Assembly: GCA_026545225.1 (NCBI GenBank)
Contig: CM048849.1
Location: forward strand, 49,526,336 to 49,590,335
Direction: 5' to 3'
Source of the DNA: Cornus controversa
Taxonomy: Eukaryota; Streptophyta; Magnoliopsida; Cornales; Cornaceae
Length of the DNA: 64,000 nucleotides
The position numbers were made by a program, and so were the translations under genes. The notes under the pieces are model-generated. The model saw nothing but the letters and a program-made list of their open reading frames with translations, searched no databases and was not told where the DNA came from. The stretch's first letter is position 1; every line of letters begins with the position of its first letter. Of this stretch, positions 1-12,600 are shown piece after piece.

Positions 1-191
1 TTATATTATATAAATATATAGAACATTAGAACTTAAAAGCTAAATGTATTTATCTATATATTATATATTTTATACTTTATATATAAATAGAACACTAGAA
101 TTTGGAAGGTATTAGTATTTATTTATATATTAATATTTTATAATTTATATATTATATATTTAGATAAAACACTAGAACTTAGAAGCTATTA

Positions 192-247
<56 letters not shown>

Positions 248-480
248 ACGGTTCTGGTTCCTTGACTTGGAACCGAAATTGTAGTAAGTTGTTCCTAAAA
301 TTTGGAATCGGAATTATAGTGAACTGTTCGGTACGGTTAAGGCCCGGTTCCTTATGATTCCGGTTCCGGTTGCAGTGGTTCTTTATACACTCCTACTGAT
401 AAGGGAGTACAGTGTTATTTTTAAAAACACATGAAAAGTATCTGTTATTTTGCATATTTACGGGGTGGTCAGTGTAATTT
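1..480. repeat. AT-rich upstream DNA with (TA)n tract and GGTTCC-rich repeat
   Basis: No gene is seen here. Positions 198-243 are an uninterrupted TA microsatellite. Positions 245-375 are rich in GGTTCC/GGAACC words in both orientations, a composition often seen in plant MITE-like repeats. No clean terminal repeats or target-site duplication could be delimited, so the element class stays open. Confidence 0.5.
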
Positions 481-606
481 TTCCAAAATTAAATTAACCC
501 TTATTTATACCTAGTTTCCGCCAAACACAAACCCAAGCTTTGCTTTCTAAGTTGCTAAAACCCTACCCCTCTTTCCACCAACTGCTAAACCCAAAAGGCA
601 AAACCC

Positions 607-3600
607 ATGGAAGCTCATACAGTGAAATCAAATACAGTTCTCATATTGGACTACGGTTCACAATACACTCACCTCATCACTCGTCGAATCCGGAGCCTCT
701 CGGTCTTCTCTCTCTGCATCTCCGGCACGTCATCGCTAAAATCCATCATGGATCTGCACCCACGTGTCATCATCCTCTCCGGTGGCCCTCACTCGGTCCA
801 CGCGCCCAACGCGCCGGTCTTCCCCGATGGGTTTATAGAATATGTTGAGTCCCACTGTGTGTTCGTGCTGGGCATATGCTACGGGTTGCAGCTGATTGTG
901 CAGAGGCTCGGTGGGGAGGTCAGGGTTGGTGAGAAACAGGAGTATGGGAGGATGGAGATTGAGGTTGAGAAGGCTTGTGGGTTGTTTGGGTCGAAAAGGG
1001 TTGGCGATAGGCAGGTTGTGTGGATGAGTCACGGAGACGAGGCCGTCATATTGCCAGACGGATTTCAAGTCATGGCGCGGAGTCACCAGGGGTCAGTGGC
1101 AGCGCTGGAGAATCCATCGAAGCGGTTTTATGGGCTTCAGTATCACCCTGAGGTAATTATTGGTTTGATTTGTTTCGATTCCTAGTGAATGCGAATTGAT
1201 TGCTGCCAAAGTTCGGTTCTTTGGATTGAAAAATGGACTTCAGTATTGGCCTGAACTAAAAATCCTTTAATGATTTATCTATGTTGCAAAGGCTTTGATA
1301 TACATATATATATTACGTATTTCAAAATGATAAAATTCCTCGCCCCTATTGGGACGGGTTTAGGATCAGACTAATAGGATGGGTATAGCCCCATGAAATA
1401 TCTTGTAGTATTGAAATTCTAAGTCCAAAAATGCAGTAGATGATGAACCTCCATAGCATAGCAGAACCACCCAGTAGTGTTCAAGTGTCATCTCCCTGTC
1501 CCCCACTGCTGCCCCTGGCCTAGCCCCAGCCAGGTTACAGCTCAATGCCCTTCACCTTCCAGACAGCCTGACTACATACCATTATTTTTCCAAGACTTAC
1601 AGCCGATTATTCATAGGGCGAACTGCAATGCCCTAGCCGCGAAGAGTTAGTTAGTGATGGCTTGTTCTCTTCGGTCTGCCGTGAGTCTTTGCTCGGTCTA
1701 TGATGAGAGGGCCCCTTTTCGGGGGGTTTGAGAAGAGAGTTTAAATCCCGCTAAACCCCGGATAAGTATATAAATATTTTTTTTTTAGATATAAATTTTC
1801 TTTTTCCTTTATTTCTTATGATAATTTCAAATTTTAGTAATATTTTTGTTATTGTGATTGTTAAATATTTGGCTATACCAAAATTTATCTTAAATTTGTT
1901 CAAGTTTGATTTGTTTTTTTTTAAATGTGTATATCGGGGCGCCCCGAACCCGCCCGACTCCTGTCACGACCCGAAACCAGTACCAAGTCCGGGACATGAT
2001 ATAACTAGAACTTTCGAAAAAAAAACCCATAACATATCTAATTTCAGAACAATACTTAGTCATCTCCAAAAAAGAATTGATATATATATATACATATATA
2101 TATTCACAACTAAATTTCCAAATGTCACAACCACCCTCATTCACAAACGGACTTTATCCTGTTCAATATCAAAATTTAAAGCAAGCCAACAAATTTAACT
2201 TAAAATCAAACATGTCTTTGATATCCAACAATTCTACAATACTCATTAAATGCATGAATATAAAAATCCCTAGAACAAGTTTTTGGAATAAATATACAAG
2301 TCTCCAAAGTCTTTTCACATCTAGGATATATATAGTCCAAAATCTAGTTTATACAAAGTCCTTCTCTAAACAGAAAATAGCCCCTGTCTAGGCACCACGT
2401 TCCCAATACAATACACAATAAGCCCCTCTCTACTGGTGGTTAGCTTACCACATATGCTTACCTGAAATTGTTTTAGAAAAGAAATGAGATACAAGAGCCC
2501 AGTAGGTTTCCATTTGATTTTTTTCTTAAAAAAATCATTAATTTTCTTCAAGGTAAGAAAACAACTTTTCTTTTTAGCAATTACACATAAGAACAACTTT
2601 AACAAGTTTAGAAGTCAACTGAAAACTGGGTTAAAGATATGATACAGCCAAAGCAAATAAACAAAGCATGACTCAGTAACACTATTCATAATCTATTTCC
2701 ATTTCACATGTTAAAGCATCATTCTGAGTAAGCCACAATGCTTTATAAAACAAGTCCATAATTTCCATTTCCAATTCCAACCGGAAAAGTTCCTAAATAG
2801 TCCATAATTTCATTATTTTTTGTTATCAATAGGAGGAAAGTATTTATTAATTAATGGTGGTCAAACCACCGTCCAACCTTCTGGCGTGGCCCCAACCCCA
2901 ATTTCAAAAAGATGGTGTGGAAACATTGGCCAACTTTTTGGCATGGCCCCAACCCTCAATTTCAACAGGATGATGTCGAAACACCGACCAACCTTCTGGT
3001 GTGGCCCCAACCCTCAATAATCAAGTGGTGTCAAAACACTGGCCAATTTTCTGGCGTGGCCCCAACCCTAAATAAGTCGAATCAATTAAACCATGTTCTT
3101 TTCAAGAACCAAGATTAAATTATATATTTTGTTAACACCAAAATATATCCCAGCTTCTTATCATATTGAATCCTTTCATATAAAATTCCTTTTCAAAATC
3201 TACTAGTAGATCATCACAAAAAATCCACAATTAAAATTCTGCAATTTATCATGCGTTAAAACCATTTTAGAAAACATTCCAGGTATATATCAGAAATAAA
3301 AATTGCTCTAAAAATGAAATCAAACCAATTTTCACAACGAAGGAAATATGCACCCAAAGCGGACAAAAGTCAGATTTTCCCTACTATATTCATATTCAAA
3401 CCATATGGCCTTAGCCTTTACATTCCAGTTCCCACGAAGAACAAATGTTCACTTTTCAAATTCTAGCCATTCTCTTTAAAGTAAAACCATTTCCAAATGA
3501 AAACTGACCATCACTTTATTCCCAATAAAATTTCATTTGTAAATGTTTTCACAAATACGTTCTGAAGTTGGACAAACAACATGAACTTTCTTTTTTAACA

Positions 3601-6600
3601 AAAGAAAAGTCAGTTTTGGAGCCAACCGAACGAATCAGCCCAAAAACACTTTTTGTTTCAGTTTTTAAAATCCAAGTTTTACAAACTCAGCCCCAGCCCC
3701 AGCCCCAAATTGTTCAGTTCTACTTCCCAGCACAAAGATTTAGCACCAAATTTAACGAACTATTCAACAACATGCATCAGATTTTGCACAACGATACAAT
3801 TTCAAAACTAACAACGAGTTTACAACTCATTTATAAGATTTGCAAAGAATAATTTAACAAATTCCCAATCATAGTTCACTGGAGAGAAATAATTTCAGAA
3901 ATTTCAAGATTTTCGAACAGTCAAGAACATCAATTTTTCAAGGGTTTAAAAATTTGGAAACCTACCTTGTTAGGGGCCTTAGGGCTTTACTTTGAATTTT
4001 TCTCCAAATTTCCTCTTCTCTTTTCTTTTTTCTCTCTTTGGCCGTTTTTCGTTCTTCTACTCTCTCTATCATGGCCAGACCTGATTTTCCTTCTTTTCTT
4101 CTTCTCTCTCTCCTCTCTCTAGCTGAAGCCCATCTCTCTTTCGTTCTTTGTTTTAATCTTTCTTTCTTTCTTTATCTTTGGTTCTCACAGAGACACTATT
4201 TTTTTCGTTTCCTCTGGAACCTTTTCCTGTATACATGTCTGTAGTCCCTTTTAAAATGATACCAATATGTAAATGTATATTGCATGTAGAAGACAAACAG
4301 CATTGGAGAGGACACGTGTTATTTATGCTCACATGCACACTACCACTTGTATATATGCACAACACTTGTCACTAATTCTCAATTTTTCTTTAAAAGTGAT
4401 TTCCACTTATTTTGTTCTACCCCTTTCTCTTCCTTTAATTTCTTCTTTACATATTTTCAACATTTCATTCCCAAAAATATAATGTCTTAACCCAAGAGAT
4501 TTAATTCTAATAAACATCAATAGGCTTCAAATAAAAAATCAGGGTATCACATTCTACCCCCCTTAAATAAATTTCGTCCTCGAAGTGTCTATCTTAGGAA
4601 CTTTAAACCTCAATGAAACCTCATTATTTTGTTTTTTATCCAACACATAATTTCTCAGATCATGTCAAAACTCTTCATAGTCATAGTGGAAGTTACTAAC
4701 ATATTAAAAAAGCTAATATTTCCTTTACGTATTTCTCTCGAAGAAGCACCTGCTAAAAATATCAAATAAATATCCTTTGTTAGTTTCATCACAAACTACT
4801 AAAGGTCTTGGCTCAAACTCGTAATCTTTGAAATTCTAAATTAGAAGGTTGCAACATGTCCTCTAGCAACAGAATGACTTTCTCTCTATAGATATTTAGT
4901 AGTACGAAATTCAACTGTATGCGCTCCAAAATCCCTTGAATAATTTTTTCCAAAACTATGATGTAATCTTAGATCTCATAACAAATAAAGAAACTTCATG
5001 CAATCCTTATGATCTCCAATATATATATATAAATAGGTTAATATAATCAACCACCAAGAATAAAATGAACACCAAAGAAACACATCCTGTGACATTTATT
5101 TATTACATGTACAGGTACATATGATTTTTTTTTTCTCATAGTGTTTTACAATTTATTTATTCAGGGGTCTTCTACATTCCTATTTCATTCAAAAACACCA
5201 TTTAATCCTTGAGATATGTCCAAATCCCAAGTCCACATATGATAATCTAAGAACCATTCCTTTAGATTTACCAATATTATATTCGACATCATCTATATCC
5301 ACCCACTAAATGTTTTAGTTAACAAGACTCAGTCTCACTCACTCCAAAGGGAATGAAAACAAAAGGACAAATTTTATTAATTATAAAAGATACAAGAGAT
5401 GGAAGCAGTCCCAACATTCTTCTCATACAAGCAAAATCTATTAAAGGATTGCTCACTCACCGCTAACTGATTAATACTTAAAATCTTACCATTACAACTT
5501 TCTGCTGGGGTTGCCCAAATCTAACACCATAAATAAATAATACTTCAAGAAAAACTTTTCAATCTACAGAGGGATACAAATTTGCTTCGGGTTCTTCACT
5601 AGGAAACACCTTCATTTCCTCCCTAAGAGCTTAAAGGAAAGACTTCACAGCAACTACTTCATCTCTTCTAGCGAACTAGTTCACACCCATACCAGTCCTC
5701 TTCATTACTATAACTACAGCAATATGGAAAGAAAAAAATAACAATTACCACTAACCATGCATTCAACCAATGCACAAGATAAAATTTAAAGTCTCTCAGG
5801 CTAAAACAAAACCCCCAATTTCCATTCTACTCAACCAACTTCCCACTCTAGATAATCAAACCTCACAATAGTGAAATCTCTAGTTCTTCAAATTCTCTCT
5901 CAACAAAGTCCCCTTTTACTCTTTTAGTTGAACTTAACAAATTTTATTTATTATTATTATTATTTTTTTGAAGCAAGCAAGAATTCATTAAGAATTCAAA
6001 GATTTTAGAGATTTACTTGGACCCCAAGGAAATAAAATACATCAAACAAGATACCCCAACGCCACCATACATCAAGAAACCAGTCCCCTCTCCACATGAA
6101 TAACAATCCAAAATGAACAATAACAACAAAGTACAAAGAAACCCCAATACAAAAACAGGTCAAACTCTCTCTACCATTACAGTTGCCTAAATAAGAATCA
6201 ACATTAGGATTAATAGAACTCTTCAAACCAACTTCCTTAAGAAAACAACACCAGGAGCTGTAGTAAGAAAACCATATGACAAACTCATTCCTCAAGAAGT
6301 TAATCTGCAAAACTCTCTGAACATAACAGACAGCAAAAACAAGACTGACGTACCCAATGATATCCACACAGGTCAATGATATCCACACAGGTTCTAACAG
6401 ACATATCATAATAAGGTTGATTTGAACAGCTTATCTGAACTTTCACCATCCCTCTATAACCCCAGGTCTTGAATATCATATACTATAGAATAGAACAGAC
6501 AGAACACCGTCATCACTAATAGCTAACAGCAAAGTTGCCGAATAAAAAGTCACGAAAACACCATTCTCTGCATGATCATTCATTTACTTGGTTGGAAGGA

Positions 6601-9600
6601 AAGCCTTTAGCAGACTAAAACCTCCACCTTACCACCTGAATGAAAGTCATTATCAGAGACTAACAATCCCTGACTTCACTTTGAGAACATTCTCAGATTT
6701 CTTTCCTTCGCCACTTCACAAACAGTTGCAGCAAAACAACTCTGTTTACAACAGAGACTAGCTAGAGTCTTGCCTATAAACTAGCCCAACTTATAAGACC
6801 ATTCCAATCACAATCTCCTTTGTGCTTCTTTCATCACAAAGAGAGAGTCATCCAGTCAATACCCAACACCAGCTCCCATTGGATTGACTTCATCTTGATT
6901 TAATACGTGTGAGATTCCTTTAAGAATGATAGCTATAGTACAACACCGGAACATCCTCTTTCATCAAAATGCATTCTTATCTGAACAGTTAGCAACAAAG
7001 ATACTCTCTCCACTAGTATAGACACAGTCTAAGACAATCTAAGAAACAACTAATTTGTCAATCAGTGCATGAACCTAAATCTTTTTTATAATGCAATGAC
7101 TTTTTTGAAATTGGTCATTGAGTTTTTGAATTCGAAAAAATATTGATGACTATGCCACTAAGTCTATGTTCTTTCCGTAGATGTTTTGTTTAGTTTTAGA
7201 AGCAATTTGTCCATGGGAAAATTTGAGTAATGTAATCCTTTATATTCTTGGACTAGATTAGTTGATATTTATTTCTTTGCTCTTGTATTTAAGGTGCCAG
7301 ATTTTTATATTCAATGAATGTATTAAGGGGAATCGTTTCTCACCCTTCATAGTGTAGTTGTTTGTTGAAATATTTCAAATTTGTATTGCCAATCCTTGAC
7401 ATAGTTTTGAATATTGTCCAGGTTACACATTCACCAGAGGGGATGGAGACTCTGCGTTATTTCCTATTTGATATTTGCGGAGTTACCGCAGACTGGAAGA
7501 TGGAAGATATAATTGATGAAGAAATAAAAGTTATCAAAGGTATGGTGGGGCCTGAAGATCATGTAATTTGTGCATTATCTGGGGGTGTGGATTCCACAGT
7601 TGCCGCCACTCTTGTTTATAAAGCGATTGGAGACCGGCTTCATTGTGTTTTTGTCGATAATGGTTTATTGAGGTATGAGTGGAGCCACTAAATAATGCTT
7701 TATCAAATATATTTATGCACGTCCATGATATAAATTATGTCATTTGAGTTCTCATTGTAGCCTTTACTTCCTTTAGGTACAAGGAAAGAGAGCGCGTGAT
7801 GGAAACCTTTGAAAATGATCTTCATTTACCTGTTACTTGTATTGATGCAGCGGAGCAATTTCTTAGCAAGTTGAAAGGTGTGGTAGATTCTGAGATGAAG
7901 AGGAAAATAATTGGAAAGGAATTTATTTGCATCTTTGATGTTTTTGCTCAAGATTTGGAGCATAAAGTAGGAAAGAAACCTGTTTACTTGGTACAAGGAA
8001 CCTTGTATCCAGATGTGATCGAATCTTGTCCACCTCCTGGAAGTGGAAGAACACACTCCCACACTATCAAGAGCCATCATAATGTTGGAGGACTTCCCAA
8101 GGACATGAAATTGAAGCTCATTGAACCACTCAAACTTTTATTTAAAGATGAGGTTTTTAGTTATACTTCTTGGCAATTTTGGATGTATTTATGTTTTTTA
8201 GCTTATTTGATATGACATAATGCTGTTGTTTTAAATGCTTTTTGTTTACCCCTTTTTTTTTCTTTCTTGGAAGGTTCGAGAATTAGGTAAAATCTTGGAC
8301 GTTCCTGAGTCATTTCTAAAGCGCCATCCATTTCCTGGGCCTGGCCTTGGTGTGCGTATTTTGGGTGATGTCACTGTAAGAAATGCCTTGGATATCCTTC
8401 GCCAGGTAAATAGAGTGTTTATGCACGGAATATAAAACTTCGCTATCTTGGTTCAGTCTATTATCTTTATTCTTAACAAGAGTTTTTTCAGGCAGATGAG
8501 ATTTTTATTCAGTCAATCAAGGATGCTGGAATTTATGATTCTATATGGCAAGCTTTTGCAGTGTTTGTGCCCATTGAAACAGTTGGGGTTCAAGGAGATC
8601 AAAGAACACGTGATTATATGATTTCACTTAGAGCTGTTACGAGTGAAGATGGAATGACTGCAGACTGGTGAGTATGGGCAGCATTTACATTTGTTTTTTT
8701 ATATATTAATGCTATTCAATTTTGGTTTTGCTATGAGCATGGTATATTTGTGTGTAAAGATTATGAGTCATCCTCCTTTGTTGGACTCTTTTGTTCCAAT
8801 ACATGAATAGATGCCTAAAAAAATATAAAATCCTTACTTAGGAACGAAAAGGTTACTTTAAAAAATTTGGTTGTTAACAATTATGCATCATTTTTTTCCA
8901 TGATTCCATTCTTGGTTTTAAGTAGATGCTCTTCATAATTTAGTGATGAAGCACAAACCCACCCTTGGATTAGTCAAACGCCAACCTGTAAAAAAGACAA
9001 ATCAAGGGTAATCGAAAGGGCACCGGCGCGGTGCCGGCTTACTACATTCCGACAATCAAGTCAGAAATCGAAAGGGCTTTCAAAGCTATAAAAGAATTCA
9101 GAGGGTATTAATTACCTCCCTTGGTATATGGACCATCTCTATATTTATAGCAGCAACTTGGGAACGTGTCCTAGTAGAAGACTGGCTCTTCAATTCCCCA
9201 GACTTATCTGGAGATAGAAAAGTCCTAGTAAAGTATACCTCTTGTCCACGTCACCTTGCTCTCAACTTCCACGTCATACGTTTCACAATTGGAGTCAAAT
9301 ACTCTATCAGATGCCCCCTGTTCATGAGGGTCGCTCGTCGGTCCTTAGAAACATTTTGGCTGGCCCATTGGGTTGTAAAAATGAACTTTTGGCCTATCAG
9401 CTCGGTTGATTAATGGCTCATGGTTTTCTCCCTTTTTTTTTTTGGTGGACCTGGCCTTGGCCGGCTCCAGGATGCGGCCTTGGTCGCGTCCAGGATGAGG
9501 ATGCGGCCTTGGCTGGATCCTTAGGGCCCGGTCTTGGCTGGTTCCTCCCTTGCACGCTTGTGACCGTTGCATTTTGAACGTTTATAATAGGAACGTTGTG

Positions 9601-12600
9601 GTTGCGCATATATAAGGTGGTTCACATATTCATTTCCTACCCACCTCAAATACTTGTAGCACATGCCGCATATTATCATTCCTTCCCTCTCTCGCTGTTT
9701 GCACATCATTGACCATAATTTTGACAAGCCATCTCCAGAGACTTTCGCTCTCGGTTCTCCTCTTGTCCAAGTTTTTGAGTTCCTGTATTCTATCATGGCT
9801 GATTATGAAGAGTGCCAGGACATCGCCTTTACTATGACAGACGCCGAAGTAAAGGAGCTGGCTATTTGCTACTCTTTTCCCAAAGGGGTCGTGGCTAGAG
9901 CTCCTTTGCCAGCGGAGAGGGCTTACTCCATCTGTCGGGGGGAAACATGCTTCTATGAAGGTTACATTATTTTCGGTCTTCGGTTTCCCGTCCTGGATTT
10001 TGCCAGGGAATTGCTCCGGGCGATCAACCTCTGCCCCTCTATACTCACGCCAAACTTTTGGCGCATTATCATGGCTTCCCTGGTCCTGTGGAAGTCCTAT
10101 AACTTTAGCTCTCCACTAACAATTAACGAGTTTTTTGCCTATTACACCCTTATGAAGAGCAAATATTGGCGTCACATACAAAGTCGGTCACACGAAGGGT
10201 CCTTGCCCAAAGGATTGGTGGTCCTCGATACCAGCCATCGGATAAAGAATTGGAAAGAAAGGTTCTTTTTTGTTTCGAGAAGTTGGGTGCTTCCGCCTTG
10301 CCACATCTTCTGCTCTTGGACCGACGGGGATATTATTAGTAAGCTTTTTTGCTTTCTATCTTCCTCTTTTTTGCTCATTGTCTCTTTCCCTGTACTCTGC
10401 TTTATGTGAAACTTGCCTTTATATTTCAGTTGCTAGGGTCGAGTCACTTGTGGGCAGCGAGAAAGAGAATAGGCTGGAGATTGTTCACGAACTTCCTATG
10501 AGGGACGCGATGGTTTTGACTTCTGACACGGGACTTAGCACATTAGGCTACGCTGCTTGAGTTGTCGCAGATAGGCGAGGTACGCCCTGACGCTTTTATT
10601 TCTTGCCTTTCCTTTCCTTTAATGAGTTGTGCAATACGTACTTATTTGCGAGTACGTACAGGATTGTCGCGGAGGAGGCCTGACAGAGACATCCTTGCGT
10701 AGGCAAAAGGAAAAGGCATTGCGTCTTCCTCATCTCTTTCTGTGCAGAAAAGGCCCATGGCTGTGAGGAGTGCTGGTTTACCCAGAGGCGGGGGCTTGTC
10801 ATATCCCCCTTCTGTCGGTAATTCTCCCCCTGCTATGGCTCTCGCCCCCACGAGTACTCCGAATCTGAGTCCGTTTGGGGTGCCTTCCACTTAGTTGTTT
10901 ATGAGCGGTAGTCACCCGGACCCGAGCTGTTTTGGGGTGTCGGCAACGCAACTTTTTGGTGGCGACAGTTCCCAAAGTGTCTTTCTCGCCTGCTACCAGC
11001 CATACCGGGTTATTGACATCGGCTGACAGCCATACTGGGTCATTGCTGTCCAATACCGCGTTCGCTGCGAGGCGGGCCGGGGAGTTTGTTCTTCCGAGCG
11101 ATCTTGAAAATGTGACCGCCCTTGAGTCCGCTACCTTAACTAGATATCTATTAGCCAACATGGCTAAGGTATGCCCCATTCTTATTGCATTATGTGGAAT
11201 GTTTCCTTCTTATGCTGCGTACTCGCGCCCATCGTTTAAACAGGGCTTGACACTCGCCCATGGTCTCTCCAACCGCCTCTTATGGACGGAGCAGGAAATG
11301 GAGAAGCAGAAAGTCATATTTTTTGTCGAACGCGCCTCTTTTAGCAGTGAGCACTCCACCTTTAATTCAAAGCTAGAGACTCTCCGTGCTTCCTTTGCTT
11401 CTCGCAGCGGAGAGATTGACACCCTCAACTCCCTGCGTAGTCACGATTGGGAGGAAATGGCCAGATGGAATGCCGATCTGCCAGGGATCAAAGAATTGGC
11501 GGTCGAACATTTTAAGGATTCGTCTGACTTTGATAGGGCCCTCAATTAGTCGTATATCGACAACTTCGAGTGCTTCCGTAAAGTAGCACAGGACGAGTGG
11601 CCTGATATGGACTTCTCTGGCTTGCAGCATAGAGAGCCTGATGCCTGATCCCTGATTCTTTTTCTGCTATCCTGCAATGTTTTTCCTTTGTAGCATCTCT
11701 TGTAACCTTCTATTTTAATCAATGAAGAATCACTTGCTTCTTTTATTGAAGTAACCCTCTGGTCTCTGAAAAAACTCCCAGGCTTAATCCTGCATAAAAA
11801 AGACTTCCATACTAGAATTGTTGTTGGATAGTCATTCCTTAGGCGGGCTGTGCCCACATATGGTCACTTATTCATGTTCTCGGAATTATAATCGAAATCA
11901 TGTTTTTCCCCAAGGATTTTTCCTCGGAGGCGTCCCTCCGCAGGCTCCTTAACAAGATTCTCGGGACTAAGTTGCCTTGCCTTTTTATCAAAGGCCCTCT
12001 TTTAGAGGCGTATCCCCGTAGGGTTATGCCTGCGTAGGATTATTTTAATAATGTTCTCGGGATTAATCCATCCCGCCTTTTTTCATCAAAGGCCCTCTGT
12101 GGAGGTGTATCCCCGTAGAGTTGTGCCCGCATAGGGCTCTTTTAACAATATTCTCGGGATTAATCCATCCCGCCTTTTTCATCAAAGGTCTTCTGCAGAG
12201 GTGTGCCCCCATAGGGTTATGCCCGCGTAGGGTTATTTTAACAATGTTCTCGGGATTAATCCATCCTGCATTTTTCATCAAAGGCCCTGTGCAGAGGTGT
12301 GTCCCTGTAGGGTTATACTCGCGTTGGGTTATTTTAACAATGTTCTCGGGATTAATCCATCCCGCTTTTTTCATCAAAGGCCCTCTGTGGAGGTGTATCC
12401 CGTAAGGTTATGCCCGCGTGGGGCTGTTTTAATAATGTTCTTGGGATTAATCCATCCCGTCTTATTCATCAAAGACCCTCTGCAGAGGTGTGCCTGCGTA
12501 GGGTTATTTTAACAATGTTTTTGGGATTAATCCATCCCACCTTTTTCGTCAAAGGTCCTCTGTGGAGGTATACCCCGATAGGGTTTTGCCTTAAATGTTT

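Noticed and set aside
736..1086. 116-codon open frame on the minus strand over GMP synthase exon 1
   Set aside because: It is a shadow of the strongly conserved plus-strand exon and resembles no protein.
2077..3852. Several open frames of 65-126 codons in the long LTR region
   Set aside because: Low-complexity, no domain, and they lie in LTR sequence with tandem repeats.
11930..12600. Regular repeats considered as a CRISPR-like array
   Set aside because: Whole 96-bp units repeat with no unique spacers, and the context is a plant retroelement; it is a minisatellite.
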